DNA of 64,000 nt from Lunularia cruciata. Its lineage: Eukaryota > Streptophyta > Marchantiopsida > Lunulariales > Lunulariaceae. Shown piece after piece: positions 37,720 through 51,510 of the stretch. The notes under the pieces were generated by a model. The model worked only from the letters and a program-made list of their open reading frames with translations, was not told where the DNA came from and did no database searches. The DNA lies in contig OX419758.1 in the NCBI GenBank assembly GCA_948567375.1, forward strand, positions 66,245,965 through 66,309,964, in the 5' to 3' direction. Within the stretch, counting starts at the first letter, position 1; every line of letters begins with the position of its first letter. The position numbers and the translations under genes were made by a program.

Positions 37720-40700
37720 AACAAGTAGTCCATGAGTAACTACTAAAATAATTGTGATTGCCAATAGTACTTCTCCAACATTTGAGCAACCTAGCTTTGG
37801 TGCTACAAATATCGTGATAGCTATCATGTTTATATACATTGCTACATAAATACATCATTTTCAACATCATATAATGTAGAATCACAACTCACATATAAGT
37901 CATACATGAACTTTATAGTGCCACAATTGCACTTCCTGGTTGGTGGGTTAGGTCTATCTAACTCCAAATAACAATCTACTCCAAGTATGCAATATGCCCT
38001 AAGGTGTGCAAAGCTTAGGAGGATGAGTGCTATCAAGCTCCATCATTAATAGCATGTTTGAAATCTATACATCATAAAGGGTGAACTAGCTATATGTCAA
38101 GTACATCTATGACATAACCATTGTCCTTGAGGAACCACCATGAATGGAGGAATCAAACATGCCATATGCTATCCTCTCAAATTGATATCACGCAGCAAAA
38201 AAGTAGTAGCTCCACCAAAGGAGTCACATAACATACACTTCAAGCTTACACATAAAAGTATCAAGCTTGGATCATAGTGCAATCAAGGTTTGGGAGGTGG
38301 CATGGTGCACAATTATGTACATGATCCTTCCAATGCAAGGACTTTGGAAGGCAAAACCTCATGCACTCTCAGAGAGTGTGGTCTATAGTAACATCAAGTG
38401 TCATCGGTGCAATTTCCTATAGATATACATATTCTCTTGGATGGATTGATAGATTGAGGATCTATAAACTCCTCTTTGAATAATAGCATAGCGTAAGGCA
38501 TCCCTATGTTAAGCAATTGCTAAGTTCTCAAAGGCCATCAACATCATTCTTCAAAAGATCTCTGCCCATTAAGAGCATGTGTCCACCCAATATTTGAATC
38601 ATCCAAGTCCAAAACTACAATATCATCATGAAAAATGGTTGTAAGTAAATATGGATCTCATCCCTAGTGTAGAAAGTAAGGAGAGAAGGATGCTAAGGAG
38701 GCTTGCTGGTTGAACCGATAGCCCATGGCCAACAAAGGTAACTAGATCATCAACCTTTGTATATATCATCTAGTTAGTATCATTAATATATCATGGAGTG
38801 AAATCCAATCCTGTTAGGATCATATCCATGATCCTTTGGAACTCGGCAAGACCATTCTTTGACCCAAATGGTAAGAACCTCAACTAATATAATACAATCC
38901 TTACCGTGAGGATCAATAGCCCAAAATGCTATTTTGGACTTGTGCTTCTCCTTGATCGGTAATTGTTGATATCCTACTCAAAGATCCAAAGTATTGAAAA
39001 CCTAGGCATGCCCAATCACATAAAAATACTCCAATGTAGGCATGGCGTACCGATTAGCCTAGTATGTTGATTGATAAGATAGTAATCTCCACACATTTGC
39101 CTATCTATATAATTGTCATGCATATCCTTCTTGGCTGGCTGATGCTAGCCAAGAAGGATGCTTATAATTGAAGCATAATCTCTATTTGGAATCTCCACCA
39201 AACCAACCTCAAAAAGGTCTTTACTCCAACTCTAGATCAATACTCTCTCCATATCACTATATTTGTAGGGATGTAAAAAAACTAGTGTATTACTAGTAAG
39301 CTCAATCCAAATACTAGGTCCTTTTAGAGCACCCAAATCCTTCATATGAAAGAAATCAACTCATGTAGCTCCTCAAGAACCTCCAAACTCCATGTCCTTC
39401 CCCTCTTGCAAGCTTGGGTCCACTATTTAGCTCCCAATTATCCTCTATAATTGATTTAGGAGTGGAAGATGTATTGATTGGTTGCTACATCGGGCCCTTG
39501 GGAGTAATAATGTCAATCCAACCACTAGAGTTCCCAACCTCAGTGTGAAAAACTCCCCCTACTCTGGCTACAAGCTCCATATGTCCTCTGGTTGCATCCC
39601 AAATGGATCACACTCACCAAGATGGACCCCAAGTAGACCACTCTCACTAGTAGCCATTGGTTGTGTCCCAAGAATACTCTACCCACTTGGTTAATCACTC
39701 CTAGCATATGCTTGAATCCCTTGATAGACACATAGTTCATAAATGTTCAATTGGTGATGTCTATCAAGCACATCCTACATTGCTCTGCCATGCCAAGGCT
39801 CACAATCCAAGTCAAACAATTTAGTCCATAGCTTGACCTAACATTTGACACTTGGATGCCTTTGATACTACTATAACATTGGTAAAACCGGTATGAAAGC
39901 CCATTGCCTACTCCCTCTCACTAGCATTTAGCTCTACCAACTACTATAATCATGAGTCCAAAACAAGTCCAAGACCTCCTTCTCAAAAAGCATAGGAGCT
40001 TAGGAAATGCATAAGTAAAGGTAAAGCGGCAAAAGATGATCTATCAATCACTATCATTGTCTAAGATTGGTGCCTAACATAAAAAATGTCATCAATAGTA
40101 AGGTGGTCTAGTTGTTGAATTCAATCATAAACATGTTATAAAACCTCTTTAAATAAGAGGTTAGTCCACCAAAGACAAAGACAGCCCATGATCCCACTCT
40201 AGTTGCATCTAACAACACAATAGGTCCTATCCAAGAATGGACCTAATGTGTACTTGCCACCATCCGTGTACAAGAATAACCCATCAAAGGGATGTTCTCC
40301 AAAATGTAGGTTGGACCAATGGATTGATGAACCTAGAGATGTTGTAATAAGTAACATCTCCTAAAACACCCCAAAGTGGAGATCCTATAAACCTTGACCT
40401 TGGCCAGCATGGGTATGTCCTTGACATCGCCATCCAAAAATCACCAAATGAATGGGATCATATCTCTCCAAATCCTTTACCTCTAGCAATGAATGTTTGC
40501 TTGTAAGGTCCTCTAATAACCCTTGATTGTTGACATCAATAAGAACTCAAGATACCAATAGGCCAAATGTGCCACATGATATAGAGAAACTTGCCTAGTA
40601 GTCTTATCTCTCTCTACATACAAGTACCTTTGTACTTGTACACTTGCTTGTAGTACCATAGCTTATCTAGCACTAATCCCACCAAACAATTCTAATGGAC

Positions 40701-41104
40701 ATACTACTTCTACTAGACACCACCAAGCAATGAGTGTGGTATATAAACGTGAAAAGGTAATAGACTATGGAGGCTCATCTTCATATTGGTCTCTTGGCGG
40801 TACAAAGGCTCCACTCCAAGCCTATAACACCAATTGATCTGCATGCTGTTGTAATGCCTCCTCAAAATTCTACAATGGAACATCCAAGGTGGATGGAATG
40901 ATCCCACTTGTACTCCAAATCCAAGTGATCTCCTCTAGACTTAGATTATCTTTTGCATGGACATTCCCATCCAATAAATCACCAAGCCAAGTAACAAAAA
41001 CCATTGAATTTGAAACTAATGCTATGGTCCATGACTGTAGTGAGCTAAGACTACCACAATTAAAGCATACTGGTAAGTGAATACTTGTCCCTCACTTGAC
41101 GGCC

Positions 41105-41795
41105 TGTAACACCCATTTGTGCATGTGTGTGGTATTGTGATATTTAGCTTAGTATTACAAGTACTTAAGAGATATTATTTATATAAAGATAAAGGATGGT
41201 TCTATATTAGTCCTGGTTAGCTAAAGTTAGTCATAGCTAAGATAGAGGGGACCTTACTTTAGAGGAAGTAGAAAAGATGAACACCACTATTTTGGATTTT
41301 AGTGTGTTGACTTGGTATTATTCCTAGGTGTTTGGCTTTGAGGAAAGAGTTGAGAACTCTTGGGCCCGCAAGCTTTTTTGTTTTGGATTTTTCTTTAGTC
41401 CAAGGATAGCCCATGTGAAGGAATCCTTGACTTAGTGGTTGGGTCAAGATAAGACCACATGCTTAGGGGAATATGCCCATGTGAATGGATATTCCTTTCT
41501 ACTTTTTGACTTTACTTGACTTTTAGTCTAGTAACTTGAGTTACTACGATATTAGTAACTTTGGTACATAACTATTTCACAAGTATATAAACAAGGGGTG
41601 AGGAGGTACTCATCATCCTTTCATTTGCAACTATCTCTCTCTCATTGAGTTCTCTAGTGAGCAATGTCTTGAGTCTTGGAGTGTTAGCCTTGGAGGAGTA
41701 TGATGGAATTCTGGTTCCTTGCCTTCTTAGTCCATGGTGCGCTACCATAATAGCCATCAGAGGTTCATCTTGAGTGAGAGACATGCCGGCTCACA
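41105..41795 (+). mobile_element. Solo LTR (family 2, 691 bp) nested in the gypsy element
   Basis: It starts TGTAACACCC and ends GGCTCACA, flanked by GGCC on both sides (41101-41104 and 41796-41799), a likely 4-bp target-site duplication. A TATATAA box lies at 41584-41590, and a CTCTCTCTC tract follows. It aligns end to end with 11420-12092. Confidence 0.85.
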
Positions 41796-44208
41796 GGCCA
41801 ACCTAATCTATAAGAGGCTATCTCTTCCCAATAGTCAATATTGAAACCCATGGGTTTCAATATTGACTATTGGGAGGAGATAATATTCAATATTGCTCCA
41901 CCAACTAGCACATCATATAACTTTGCTATTGTCATAATGGCTCAAGCTCTCACCCATAGAGCTATAAATCAAATGACCGGGCTAAATCTAGACAATGAGC
42001 TCTCCACATTTGATGTACTCCCTAGAGATGTTTGGATATAAAATAAACACCCCTCCACATTGGTCATCCGTAGCTCAAGACCAATACCTAAAGCTTTCTT
42101 TAACATAAAGGGTTGCACACCAGAATCTAACCCTCTATGGTGTATAGACCTTCCTTAAGGGTCTCACCAAAAAAAAAATCCCCCTTTGGTTATCCAATAA
42201 GACAACTCTAGGTGTGAACCAAGCTTGTTCAAAGGCAGGCCTAGTTGGTAACTCCTCCAACCTAATTGTGTTGCTTGGCATAAACCATTGGTCATTAAGC
42301 AGATCCCATGCTCCTCAACCAAGTCAACTCCACTATCAACCACCTTTATAGGAAACACATCATTCCTAATCTCGCAAAGTGTAGCAACCAACTAAAACAC
42401 TAGAGTTAGGTCAACTTCTAATGTAAACATGCCATTGGTTGAGAAAAAAAGGAAGCATATAATCAATTGAGTTGCTCTTGATAGTATGCTAAACTCAATC
42501 TATGTAGTAGCAGGTGGCTCACTCACATCTAGTCCATCATGCACTCCATTCCCACCTAACATACTTGCATTAGGATGTCTAAGAGCCATGAATGTCATCT
42601 AGAGTGCCTCAAAGAGTGTGAAAGATTGTGGAAATTTGACCAATCTACCAACCTCTCTTCTTTGTGGATCCAACTCCATTGATGCTCTTCTAGGCTCTAA
42701 AGCATGTATTACATTCATAATCAATACAATAGATGCATCTACTTGTGTTACTCTCTACATAAAGTGCAAGACATCTTTATTACCAACATAAGAAGTGGAA
42801 GTCTCAACAGCCAATTCTGATCTCATCCAAGCTATGACTATGCTAGCCAATCTCTACTCCAAATGCTCAATTTGAGTAGCTAAGGCTATATCAAAAGCAA
42901 GGGCATGTATTGCACTCCTACCAAGTTGGGTCCTCTACCACCATCTCCACAACCTTGTCTTCCATGACCTAGAGCTCCTCTACCACCTACCATAACAACC
43001 CTACCATTGCATAACTTTGGGTGAAGGTCAAAGCATTTATCACTAGTGTGACCAAATCTATGACAATGGTTGCACTATTTTTGTGCTGGTTGTGATGCAC
43101 CAAAGATACCATGTCTAGTTCCTTGAGTGCACTCTTTCTTGTGGTGAGGTCCACCACAAGTCCAACAAGCAACACCACTACTCATTGGCTACTATTGACT
43201 TGAAAATGAAAGTAAAGGTCTAGCTACATTAGGCCTTCTACTTGCTCCATAAGATCTAGGTTGTCCACTTTGGCCTCAAAAGCCATCTAGTGTGGTGCAC
43301 TTTGTTGTACTTTAGAAGAAGTAATAATTGTGGATGAGATCTCCTACCAAGTCTAGATGTCACCACTCTCTTCTCTACCATGTTGAGCTCAATATGCTAA
43401 GCCAAAATAAAGATCACTACCAAAATAGGTAGGTAGCTTGTAACAACATCACATACTTTATGTTGCAACTCTTTGTCCAAGATCCTATACCAAAATTGGA
43501 CTACTTGGGCCCCAATAATTCCCTAAGTGAAATTAATAAGCCATCTAATGCAAGTGTATTCCTTGAATAGGCTCTCTCTAGCCTTCCATTGGAACTCTTA
43601 CAAGCTCATCAACTTGTTAGTCCATACTCCTTGGTAGTTTTGCCTCAAACATTAGAAGAACTCCATCATGGAGTTAAACCTTGGTATTATATCACTTCTT
43701 ATAGCAATACCTCCACTCGTAGTAGCCCGTCTCCAACAAGTGCACCTCCACTAGATACACCAATGCTACTAGAGCTAAAACTTGTGGGTACTATTGACTT
43801 ACCCCTAGCAATTGAGCTTGAAGTGATGGAGATGTAGTTTGGAGACCAATATTATCTCTATAGCTTGATCTCCTCCAAGTAAGCTCTCCTAAACTCATGA
43901 TAGTCATCCATTGGTAGACCCTCCTAGTGCTAAAACAACACCTTCCATGCCATGAAGGGTGTGGACAAAGTCAAGTTATGCATCTGTTCCAAATCACAAC
44001 AACTATCAAACTCTTGGATGAAGTTATCCAACTCAATGGTACCTACTATACTAAAGTAATGCTTAGGGTCTTTGGTGGCCCAATAAATCTTACCATGTCA
44101 CACAACAAGAATGTGTACACCCTAGGTTTATTTTCAACTAAATCAACTCCTATATCAAACTCCAAATCAGATTTAATTTCCTCTCACTAAGACCTAAGAT
44201 ATAAGTTG

Positions 44209-47200
44209 TGTAACAATATGAAGTTAACGGACAAGTTAGTTAAGACTAATGAAGTAGAAAATAGGCCAAATTAGCCAATAATTTAAAAAAAAATTAGAAG
44301 CATCTAGGAAGCTTCTTTCTACCTACCAAGTATTAGGTAACATGTATGTCAAGTGGTAACTTTTAGGAAGAAGTTTCTTGGAAGCTTCTTGGCTAGCTTA
44401 GCTTGCATCCCAAGGAGGTGGTTTCTAGAAGAAAAATTCTTGGGAAGTTTTCTGACTAGCTTAACTCGCATGCCAAGTAGGTGGTTTCTAGAAGGAAGCT
44501 TCTCAAGAAGCTTATTGGTCAACATACCTTGCACTCTAAAAATACAACTATTAGGGAGCTTCTCAAGAGTCTTGTATGTCCACTATAAATGCCTAAACCC
44601 AAGCTCATGCTATGCATTCAAAGTTTTGCTTATTTAAGAGTCCTAATGTGATCTTTTACTTTGATTTCTATTCTCATTTCTCCTTGGACTTTTATTTGAT
44701 ATAAGAACAAGAAGGGATGGATAGAATTTATGGACCACCAAATTCATTTTCCTTGAACCATTGATATTTTTGTGTCTATGTACTATCCAAACATTATTTC
44801 ATGTAATTCATCATTGCACATTTTGGGTAGAATTTTCTAAATATGATCACCTTGTTTGATGAACCTTTTGTTTGATGATACTTCTAATTGTAACTTGCAT
44901 AGAATGGTGGGTATGTTGCATCTACATGTTTACTTAGATAATTGTAAGTAGTTTGATAGAGTAGTAGCCATGGCAACAATACCCAAAGTTATTATTATGT
45001 AATAACAAATCAAACATCTTACTTGATTGTTGGAAGAAAGAGATTATCAACAACAAGAGCATGTAAAGAGAGCACCATTTTGAGAAGTAGAAAAGCAAAT
45101 CAAATTTCCAAAGCCCAAGGTATTTGAAGGTAATAATTTCTTGAAAATAAAAGAATTTTTTATTTGATTGTGAATGTCATTTTGAAGCTAAAAATCTTCA
45201 ACATGAATAGAGATAGATTCTCTTTGTTTCAACCAATTGGATAGAGTGGCAAAACTATGTTAACAATTCCAAGTAGAGCAAATTGAATGAAAAAAATTTC
45301 TACCAATCTTAACATGGGAAGAATTCAAGATCACAATAATTGGGCAATTAAAAGCTTTAAACTACGCACAAGATAGATTGGCAAAATTGAAGCATATTGG
45401 TTATGTAAGGAGCCATATCACTCAATTCTAGACCATTAGAAGGCAAATCCTAGATATACTAGAAGATGAAGCTTTGGATCAATTTTTAATGTACTTAATT
45501 GGAAGTGACCATGTGGGAACCCAAACACTTGGAGGAAACCATGCAATTGGCTTAGTACTTTGATTCGTTGGTTTTGACAACTTTGTCTCAACCTCAAATT
45601 TTATTGAACCTACCAACCATTGCACACAAGTGGAAGAGCCAACACCAATGAAGATTGATGCCATCCAACAGAGATCACTTGGCATTGGAAATAGGGAAAG
45701 ATTGTAACAAAACAATGGTTGCTTTTATTGTTATCAAATTGGACATTGCATTGTTGAGTGTCCACTCAAGAATGGACAATCCTAAAAAATTAATCAATTG
45801 GAGTTTGTGGAGCATGATGATCAAGAAATCCAATAAAAGAGTTCGAGTCACCTATTGAGACCTTGATTAGTTCCAATGGGATTGAAGGCTCAACTTATGC
45901 AAGTTTGCTTCACTTGCAAAGTATGATATCTTATCATGATTGTAAGATTTTACTTGATTCTAGAAGTTCAAAGAATTGCATGTCTATGCAATTAATAAAG
46001 AAATTAGGTATTTTTATCAAGCTAATAATTAGTATTAGATTGATGATAGTAGATGTTAAAAATGGTTTTGCATTTTGTACTTCATATCTTATTACATTCA
46101 AGATTGGAAAGGAGTATTTGGAATGCATGAGGTTTGTAGTGACACCTCTACACTTGATGTCATTCTAGGTTTACCTTGGCTTGAATATAATAAGGTTCAA
46201 TTTGTTTGGACCCATTAAAAATACAAGTACAACACCAAGGTAAAAAATACCAATTAGGTTTTTTGGCACCTTTGAGTATGATACCTAAGAATAATCAATT
46301 TCAAGATGAAAAGTTTGTCAATAAAGTAGCTATAAATCAAGCTTTGGAGGAAGATATTCCTAGTTTTGTGCATGGAGAATCTAATGAGGGCCAAAATCCT
46401 CATCAAGCAATGGTTGATTAGATAGTTCAAGAATTTTTAGATGTGTTTTTGGATGATCTACCAAAGGTGTTATCCTCCAACAATGGTATGGCCTTCAAGA
46501 TCAAGTTAATGCTAGGAAGTATTTTAGTGGATAGACCAATCTATCGGCTCTCACCAAAGAAGTTGGAAGAGCTTTGAATAAAACTAATGGAATTATTGGA
46601 GAAGGATTTCATACAACATAGTACATCTCCTTGGGAAGCACAGGTACTACTTGTCCCAAAGAAGGATGGAAGACTTTGCTTCTGTATTTATTATTTTGGT
46701 CTCAATAAACTAACATTGAAGAATGAATATCTTTTGCCTTGAATTGATGACTTGCTATATCAATTGAGTGGAGCACAATACTTCCCCAAGTTGGATCTTT
46801 GAAGTGACTATTTGCAAATCCCATTCACAGATAGGATGTACAAAATATTACCTTTTGCACAAGGTATGGCCATTTTGAATGGAGAGTCATACCTTTGGGT
46901 TTCACTAATGCTCCAAAAGTCTTCATGGATCAAATACATTGGGTGTTGGTTGAGCTATTGGATTGGCATGTAGTGGTGTTCTTGGATGGTATTTTAATCT
47001 ATAAGAAGACAAAGGTAGAACACAAAAATCACATGCAAGAAGTCTTCAGACAACTATGTCAATGGAAGATTTGCTACAAGAAGTCAAAGTGTACCTTTTG
47101 GTAGAAGGAAGTTACCTTCTTGGGTCATCAGGTATCAATAGAGGGGATGAAGATGGATGAGGAAAAACTCAAGGTCATTATTGGTTGGCCTACTCAAAAA

Positions 47201-49424
47201 GAGGCCACAAAAGTGTGGGCATTTAATAGATTGCCAAGTTTTTACCAATGGTTCATCTATTATTATGCTCATGTTGCTACACTATTGACCAATATCTTGG
47301 AGAAGACCTCAAGCTTTTAACGGATCATCAAGCACAAAGAAGCATTGTAGAAGTTGAAGCATATGGTGTCATTAAGATCTATTCTTCAACCATATGATCC
47401 TCAACTACCTTCTATGGTTGATTTTGATACTTCTAACTTTGCTATAGGAGCTATGTTGTAGTAGGAATTTCTAGATGAGTTACATCCCATAGCCTTTGTG
47501 TCTCACCAACTAAAGACCACAAAGAGGAAATACTCTACTCTATTAAGATCAAGATCAACTAGCAATGGTTTATGCCACCAAGGTATGGAGACATTATCTC
47601 AAGAAACAACTACAAATTTTTTGACATTCAACTTGAGTACAAATTCAACATATTCCATGTCATTCCCGATGTCCTATCACACGGACTTGATTTAAGACTC
47701 TTCATGAACCTCTCATCATGGTTGCAATTACAATAATATCAATTGACTCAAAAGTCCAAATTGAGTTTAGGATTGAGTTACAATAAGACCCCTTCTTTTA
47801 GATAGTACAAGGTCATCTTGCAACACATGATAAGAAAACAACACCTTCACCTTTAAGGTCTTCTATTCTATGTGAACCAGATCTATGTTCCAACCAAGAG
47901 TGATCTATGAGTTGTGCACCTTCAATAAGACCATGACTTACCAAGCATTGGTCACATGAGTGTGGACAAGACTTTAGGTACCCCAAATGCCAATGGTGGT
48001 AGCCTAACATAGAACAAGAGGTTCAAGAGTTTGTTTGATCTTGTGAGAGCTACAATGCAACAAGGCCAATAGTGAAGTTGAGTGGATTCCTTCAACCACT
48101 TCCCATCTCTTTTGCTTGATGGGAACACATGAGCTTATATCTCATCACATCCTTGCCAAAAATAAAGCAAGGTCATACAACAATCATGGTGCTTGTCAAT
48201 AAGCTTAGTAAGCAAATCCATTTGGCCCCAACTTTTGATACAATGGATGCTCCAACATAAGCCCAAGATCTACTTCAATAATGTCTTCAAGCATCATAAG
48301 ATGCCTCATGTACTCATCTCTCACTATAATCCTTGATTCATTGCTAAATTCTGGCATGCACTCTTCAAGTTACTTGACACCAAGCTTGCTTTGTCCATGG
48401 CCTATTAGTCTCAAATTGATAGGTAAACCAAATGAGAAAATTGCACCTTGGAGGATATGCTTTGTGACTTTGTCAACATTCACCATACCAACTAGGATGA
48501 ATACATTATGACTATTGCATTTGCCTACAATAACTCCAAGCAAGCAAACAAGCATTGGATTCTCTCCTTTCTTCCTTAATTTTGGTGATAAACTACTTGT
48601 TCAAGATTCTCTTCTTGCTCCTCTTTCATCTCACCTCCCTCATACTTCCACCTTCTTGACCACAATATCCCACTCCTTACAACAAGCCAAATCTCATCTC
48701 CTTATTGCTCAAAATCATCAAAAGTAATACCTAAATCAACATCATCACGATCTCACCTTTCAACTTGGTGATAAGGTCATGCTTTGTTTAATAACCTACC
48801 CTTCACACTTGGTACCCAAATCAGTAAACGTGCTCCTAATTGGATAAGTCAATTTGATATCACCCAAATCAATTTTCTTGTTGCTTATTGCCTTGCTTTG
48901 TCATATGAAAATCCACCTTATCTTTCATATTTCCAAGTTGAAACCCTTTGTTTCTAATCCATATTCCTTTTCCACTAGTGTCCAACCCCCCCTTCCTCCC
49001 GTCCTTGTTAAAAATCATGAGGAGTATGAAGTTGATCATATCATTGTACGTTGCTGCCTTGGTATGGTGGCTCCAACACCATACCAAATACAAAGCACTT
49101 TAGAAAGGATATCCTCTTCATGATGCCACTTAGGAGCCTCTGTCTCATCTCCATAATGCACAAGAAACCATCTAGGAGTTTGAACCTTCCATGGTGATGA
49201 GGACTTCACTAACTAATGGTGAGATAATATGTAATAATATGGAATTTTTAGACAAGTTAGTTGAGACTAAGGAAGTAGCAAATAGACTAAATTAGCCAAG
49301 AATTATAAGAATATTCTAGAAGCATCTAGGAAGCTTCTTTGTACCTTCCAAGTATTGGGTAATGTGTATGCCGAGTGGCAACTTCTAAGAAGAAGCTTCT
49401 TGGGAAGTTTCTTGGTTAATTTAG
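44209..49424 (+). mobile_element. Chromovirus (Ty3/gypsy with chromodomain), decayed, 3' LTR truncated
   Basis: Direct repeats begin at 44209 (TGTAACAATATG, 5' LTR) and 49230 (TGTAATAATATGG, 3' LTR, cut at 49424). Between them, in order: gag with one zinc knuckle CFYCYQIGHCIVEC near 45710-45770; a protease block LLDSRSSKN at 45945-45975 (DSG changed); RT at 46560-47100 with LPKKDGR-like, LPFAQ, GFTNAPKVFMDQ and a mutated FLDGI where FIDDI is usual; and RNase H near 47410-47560 (DFDTSNFAIGAML). These are followed by an integrase zinc region (47810-48060), an integrase core (48120-48600, EDML, FAYNNS, TSIGFSPFFLNFG) and a chromodomain at 49020-49130 (YEVDHI, then KGYPLHDAT). Most in-frame stops are explained by C-to-T type changes. 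It cannot be active. It sits inside the minus-strand gypsy element, so it is the younger of the two. Confidence 0.88.
44310..44510. promoter_or_regulatory. Heat-shock-element-like cluster in the chromovirus LTR
   Basis: TTCTAGAA occurs at 44423-44430 and 44486-44493, and GAAGCTTC-type two-unit motifs (GAAnnTTC) recur near 44310, 44378 and 44495, all within 63-bp tandem units of the LTR. A TATA box (CTATAAAT) follows at about 44583. Spacing upstream of the TATA box suits an enhancer role, but some three-unit matches have an extra base. Function is inferred. Confidence 0.4.
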
Positions 49425-50439
49425 AAAACCACTTTGTAAAAAACCACAACATACTAAAGCAATACCTCCTTGTGAATCCCCAAAGAACTCTATAGTGACA
49501 ATGTTACTCAAACCACAACCTTAACCACCACAAGTATCCCACCAAGGATCACCATCAAGTGCCACCACCAATTGAACACCACTCACTACTGTAGCTCTGA
49601 CTATGACAACTACACTAGGAGAAGGGTGACCTCTAACCTGCAATCACAGCATGCACTCTCACGGTTTGCATGTCATCACTTCTTGCTTCATTGGAGAGAA
49701 ATATAAATAGTTTGATTGATCATCATTCTAACCTCACTACCAAGAGCACATTAGAGCACCAACACTCTAAAGTCAAATGATGCACAAATAAGAAGTAGAG
49801 AATGGAAGAGGTCTAATCATAAAAAGTCTGAAAAAAATCCTCCATCTCATAAATCAGCACTAGATTGACTCTATCACCATTTGGCATTTTACATAAGAGG
49901 AGTGTTTACCTACTACTATGCTACCAAGATCACTAAGGATGGGATCAAACTGTCTCTCCTAGCAAAAGCTACATGTGTATAAGTATCAATTGACTTGTCA
50001 CCAAGTCAACAAGTGAAGGTGGACCAGTTGCCTATGGCACCAGTCTAGGGACATGAGATTTGGGGGTCAAACCCTATGGCGTACAATCCAGAAGAGTGTA
50101 GATTTTGCTAAATGATGACCAAAACTACCAAAAATTCATCTAAACTTGCTAGCCTCACACTAGCAAGTTGTCCCTTCTAGGCCTTTGTAGCCTCTCTAGC
50201 ACATAACCATATGCCTTGAAGCCTCTAAATGCCAAATGAGGTTTTTCTTTTTGCCAATTTGAACCCTCTCCAAATTTGGCCACTCAAATCAAATATATAC
50301 TCTATCTTTCAAGCAACAATCTACAAAAAATAGACCGCCAACAAATAGTTCACAAGCAACTACCAAAATAATGATGATTGTCAACATTACTATTCTAGTG
50401 TCCAAACAAACTAGCTTCTATGCAACAAATATCATGACA

Positions 50440-51510
50440 TAATTGTTTAGTCAAATTACAATAAAAAAGTTGCTTGGATATCCTATGAATGAGTAGTTCT
50501 CTTGAGCACTAGAAATTGAATGTTCTTTTGAACTAATTTATTATCATCTATAATAGATTCTACAACGATAAGATATCGGAATCATGCTATTATTGATGTC
50601 CTATGATATTTGTCTAAATAATAAGCTTCAACTAATTTTATTGCATAATTATTCCAATTATTGTTTACTTTCTCATTGTATAAGAAAATAGCATCTTAGG
50701 ATTTATCTGATATTTTAGACTTAATATAAAATGAAGGTTATTAATAATATAATTTAAAAATAACCAATCACATGAAAAATTGAGTGATCAATCTAAACAA
50801 TACTACCTTTTTTAGGGGTGTTAATCCTTCTTTATTTAGATAAATTTCCATCTAGCAACAATATTATTGACTTAATGAAAGATAAGATTCTCCATTGTCT
50901 CCATTTTCATGGAGATTTATGAACTTTATGTTTGGTTTATATACTTTGTAAGTATTATTCAAAGATTTCAATAACAATGTATGTTCTTTTGAGTACATAA
51001 TAGGATACAATTTAAGAAGTTACCTAAGACATAAATGTACTATCCATGGTAAATTAGGTCTCTGAGTGGATCATTTTACCATGGCGTGCAGATTAAAGTT
51101 TAAAGTATCGGCCTCCAAAGTAGAGAATGGTACAATAACTAAATTCAAAGCACAAGAATATAAGAATTTCATTCTTGATATTAAGGAATACTATGAGAGT
51201 TAAGTTTTTGCAAAATTTTGAAACGGAATTGCCAAGCATGGTCATAATATTAAGTATGAAAATCTCAGAAAATTGAAAAAATTAAATTTATTGTTGTGAA
51301 ATTGTAAACAACCCTAAAATTTATGAATCACGTTGGTATACACCTCAAAACCACCTATAATATGATTTATAGATTCACTACAGAATTTTGGTAATTGTCC
51401 TTTGAAATCCTTAATATTTCATTACGTAAAATACTTAGCGCTAGGTTGCTGAGAAGTTCAACACGAACCCAAATTAGTTGAAGAGCAAAGACACAATAGT
51501 TCACACAATA
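50440..51510. other. AT-rich spacer, nothing identified
   Basis: AT-rich DNA between the gypsy cluster and non-LTR copy C. I found no gene, repeat or element boundary. Confidence 0.5.

Larger units (their letters stand above)
37720..50439 (-). mobile_element. Ty3/gypsy retrotransposon (minus strand), decayed, split by two later insertions
   Basis: Pieces in order on the minus strand: a candidate 5' LTR end at 50439 (TGTCATGATATTTGT); leader sequence to 49425; gag in 44200-42000 with two zinc knuckles, CWTCGGPHHKKEC (about 43175-43137) and CNHCHRFGHTSDKC (about 43078-43037); and RT at about 39250-38700. The RT has GDYYLINQHT, MPTLEYF, a worn LDL.VGYQQLPIKE and AFWAIDPHGKD blocks. About 100 bp at 50339-50439 is repeated at 37720-37819, the likely LTR remnants. 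Intervening insertions are the solo LTR 41105-41795 and the chromovirus 44209-49424. The RT type (AFWGIDPHGKD-like) differs from the chromovirus. All frames are broken. Outer limits are uncertain. Confidence 0.7.
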
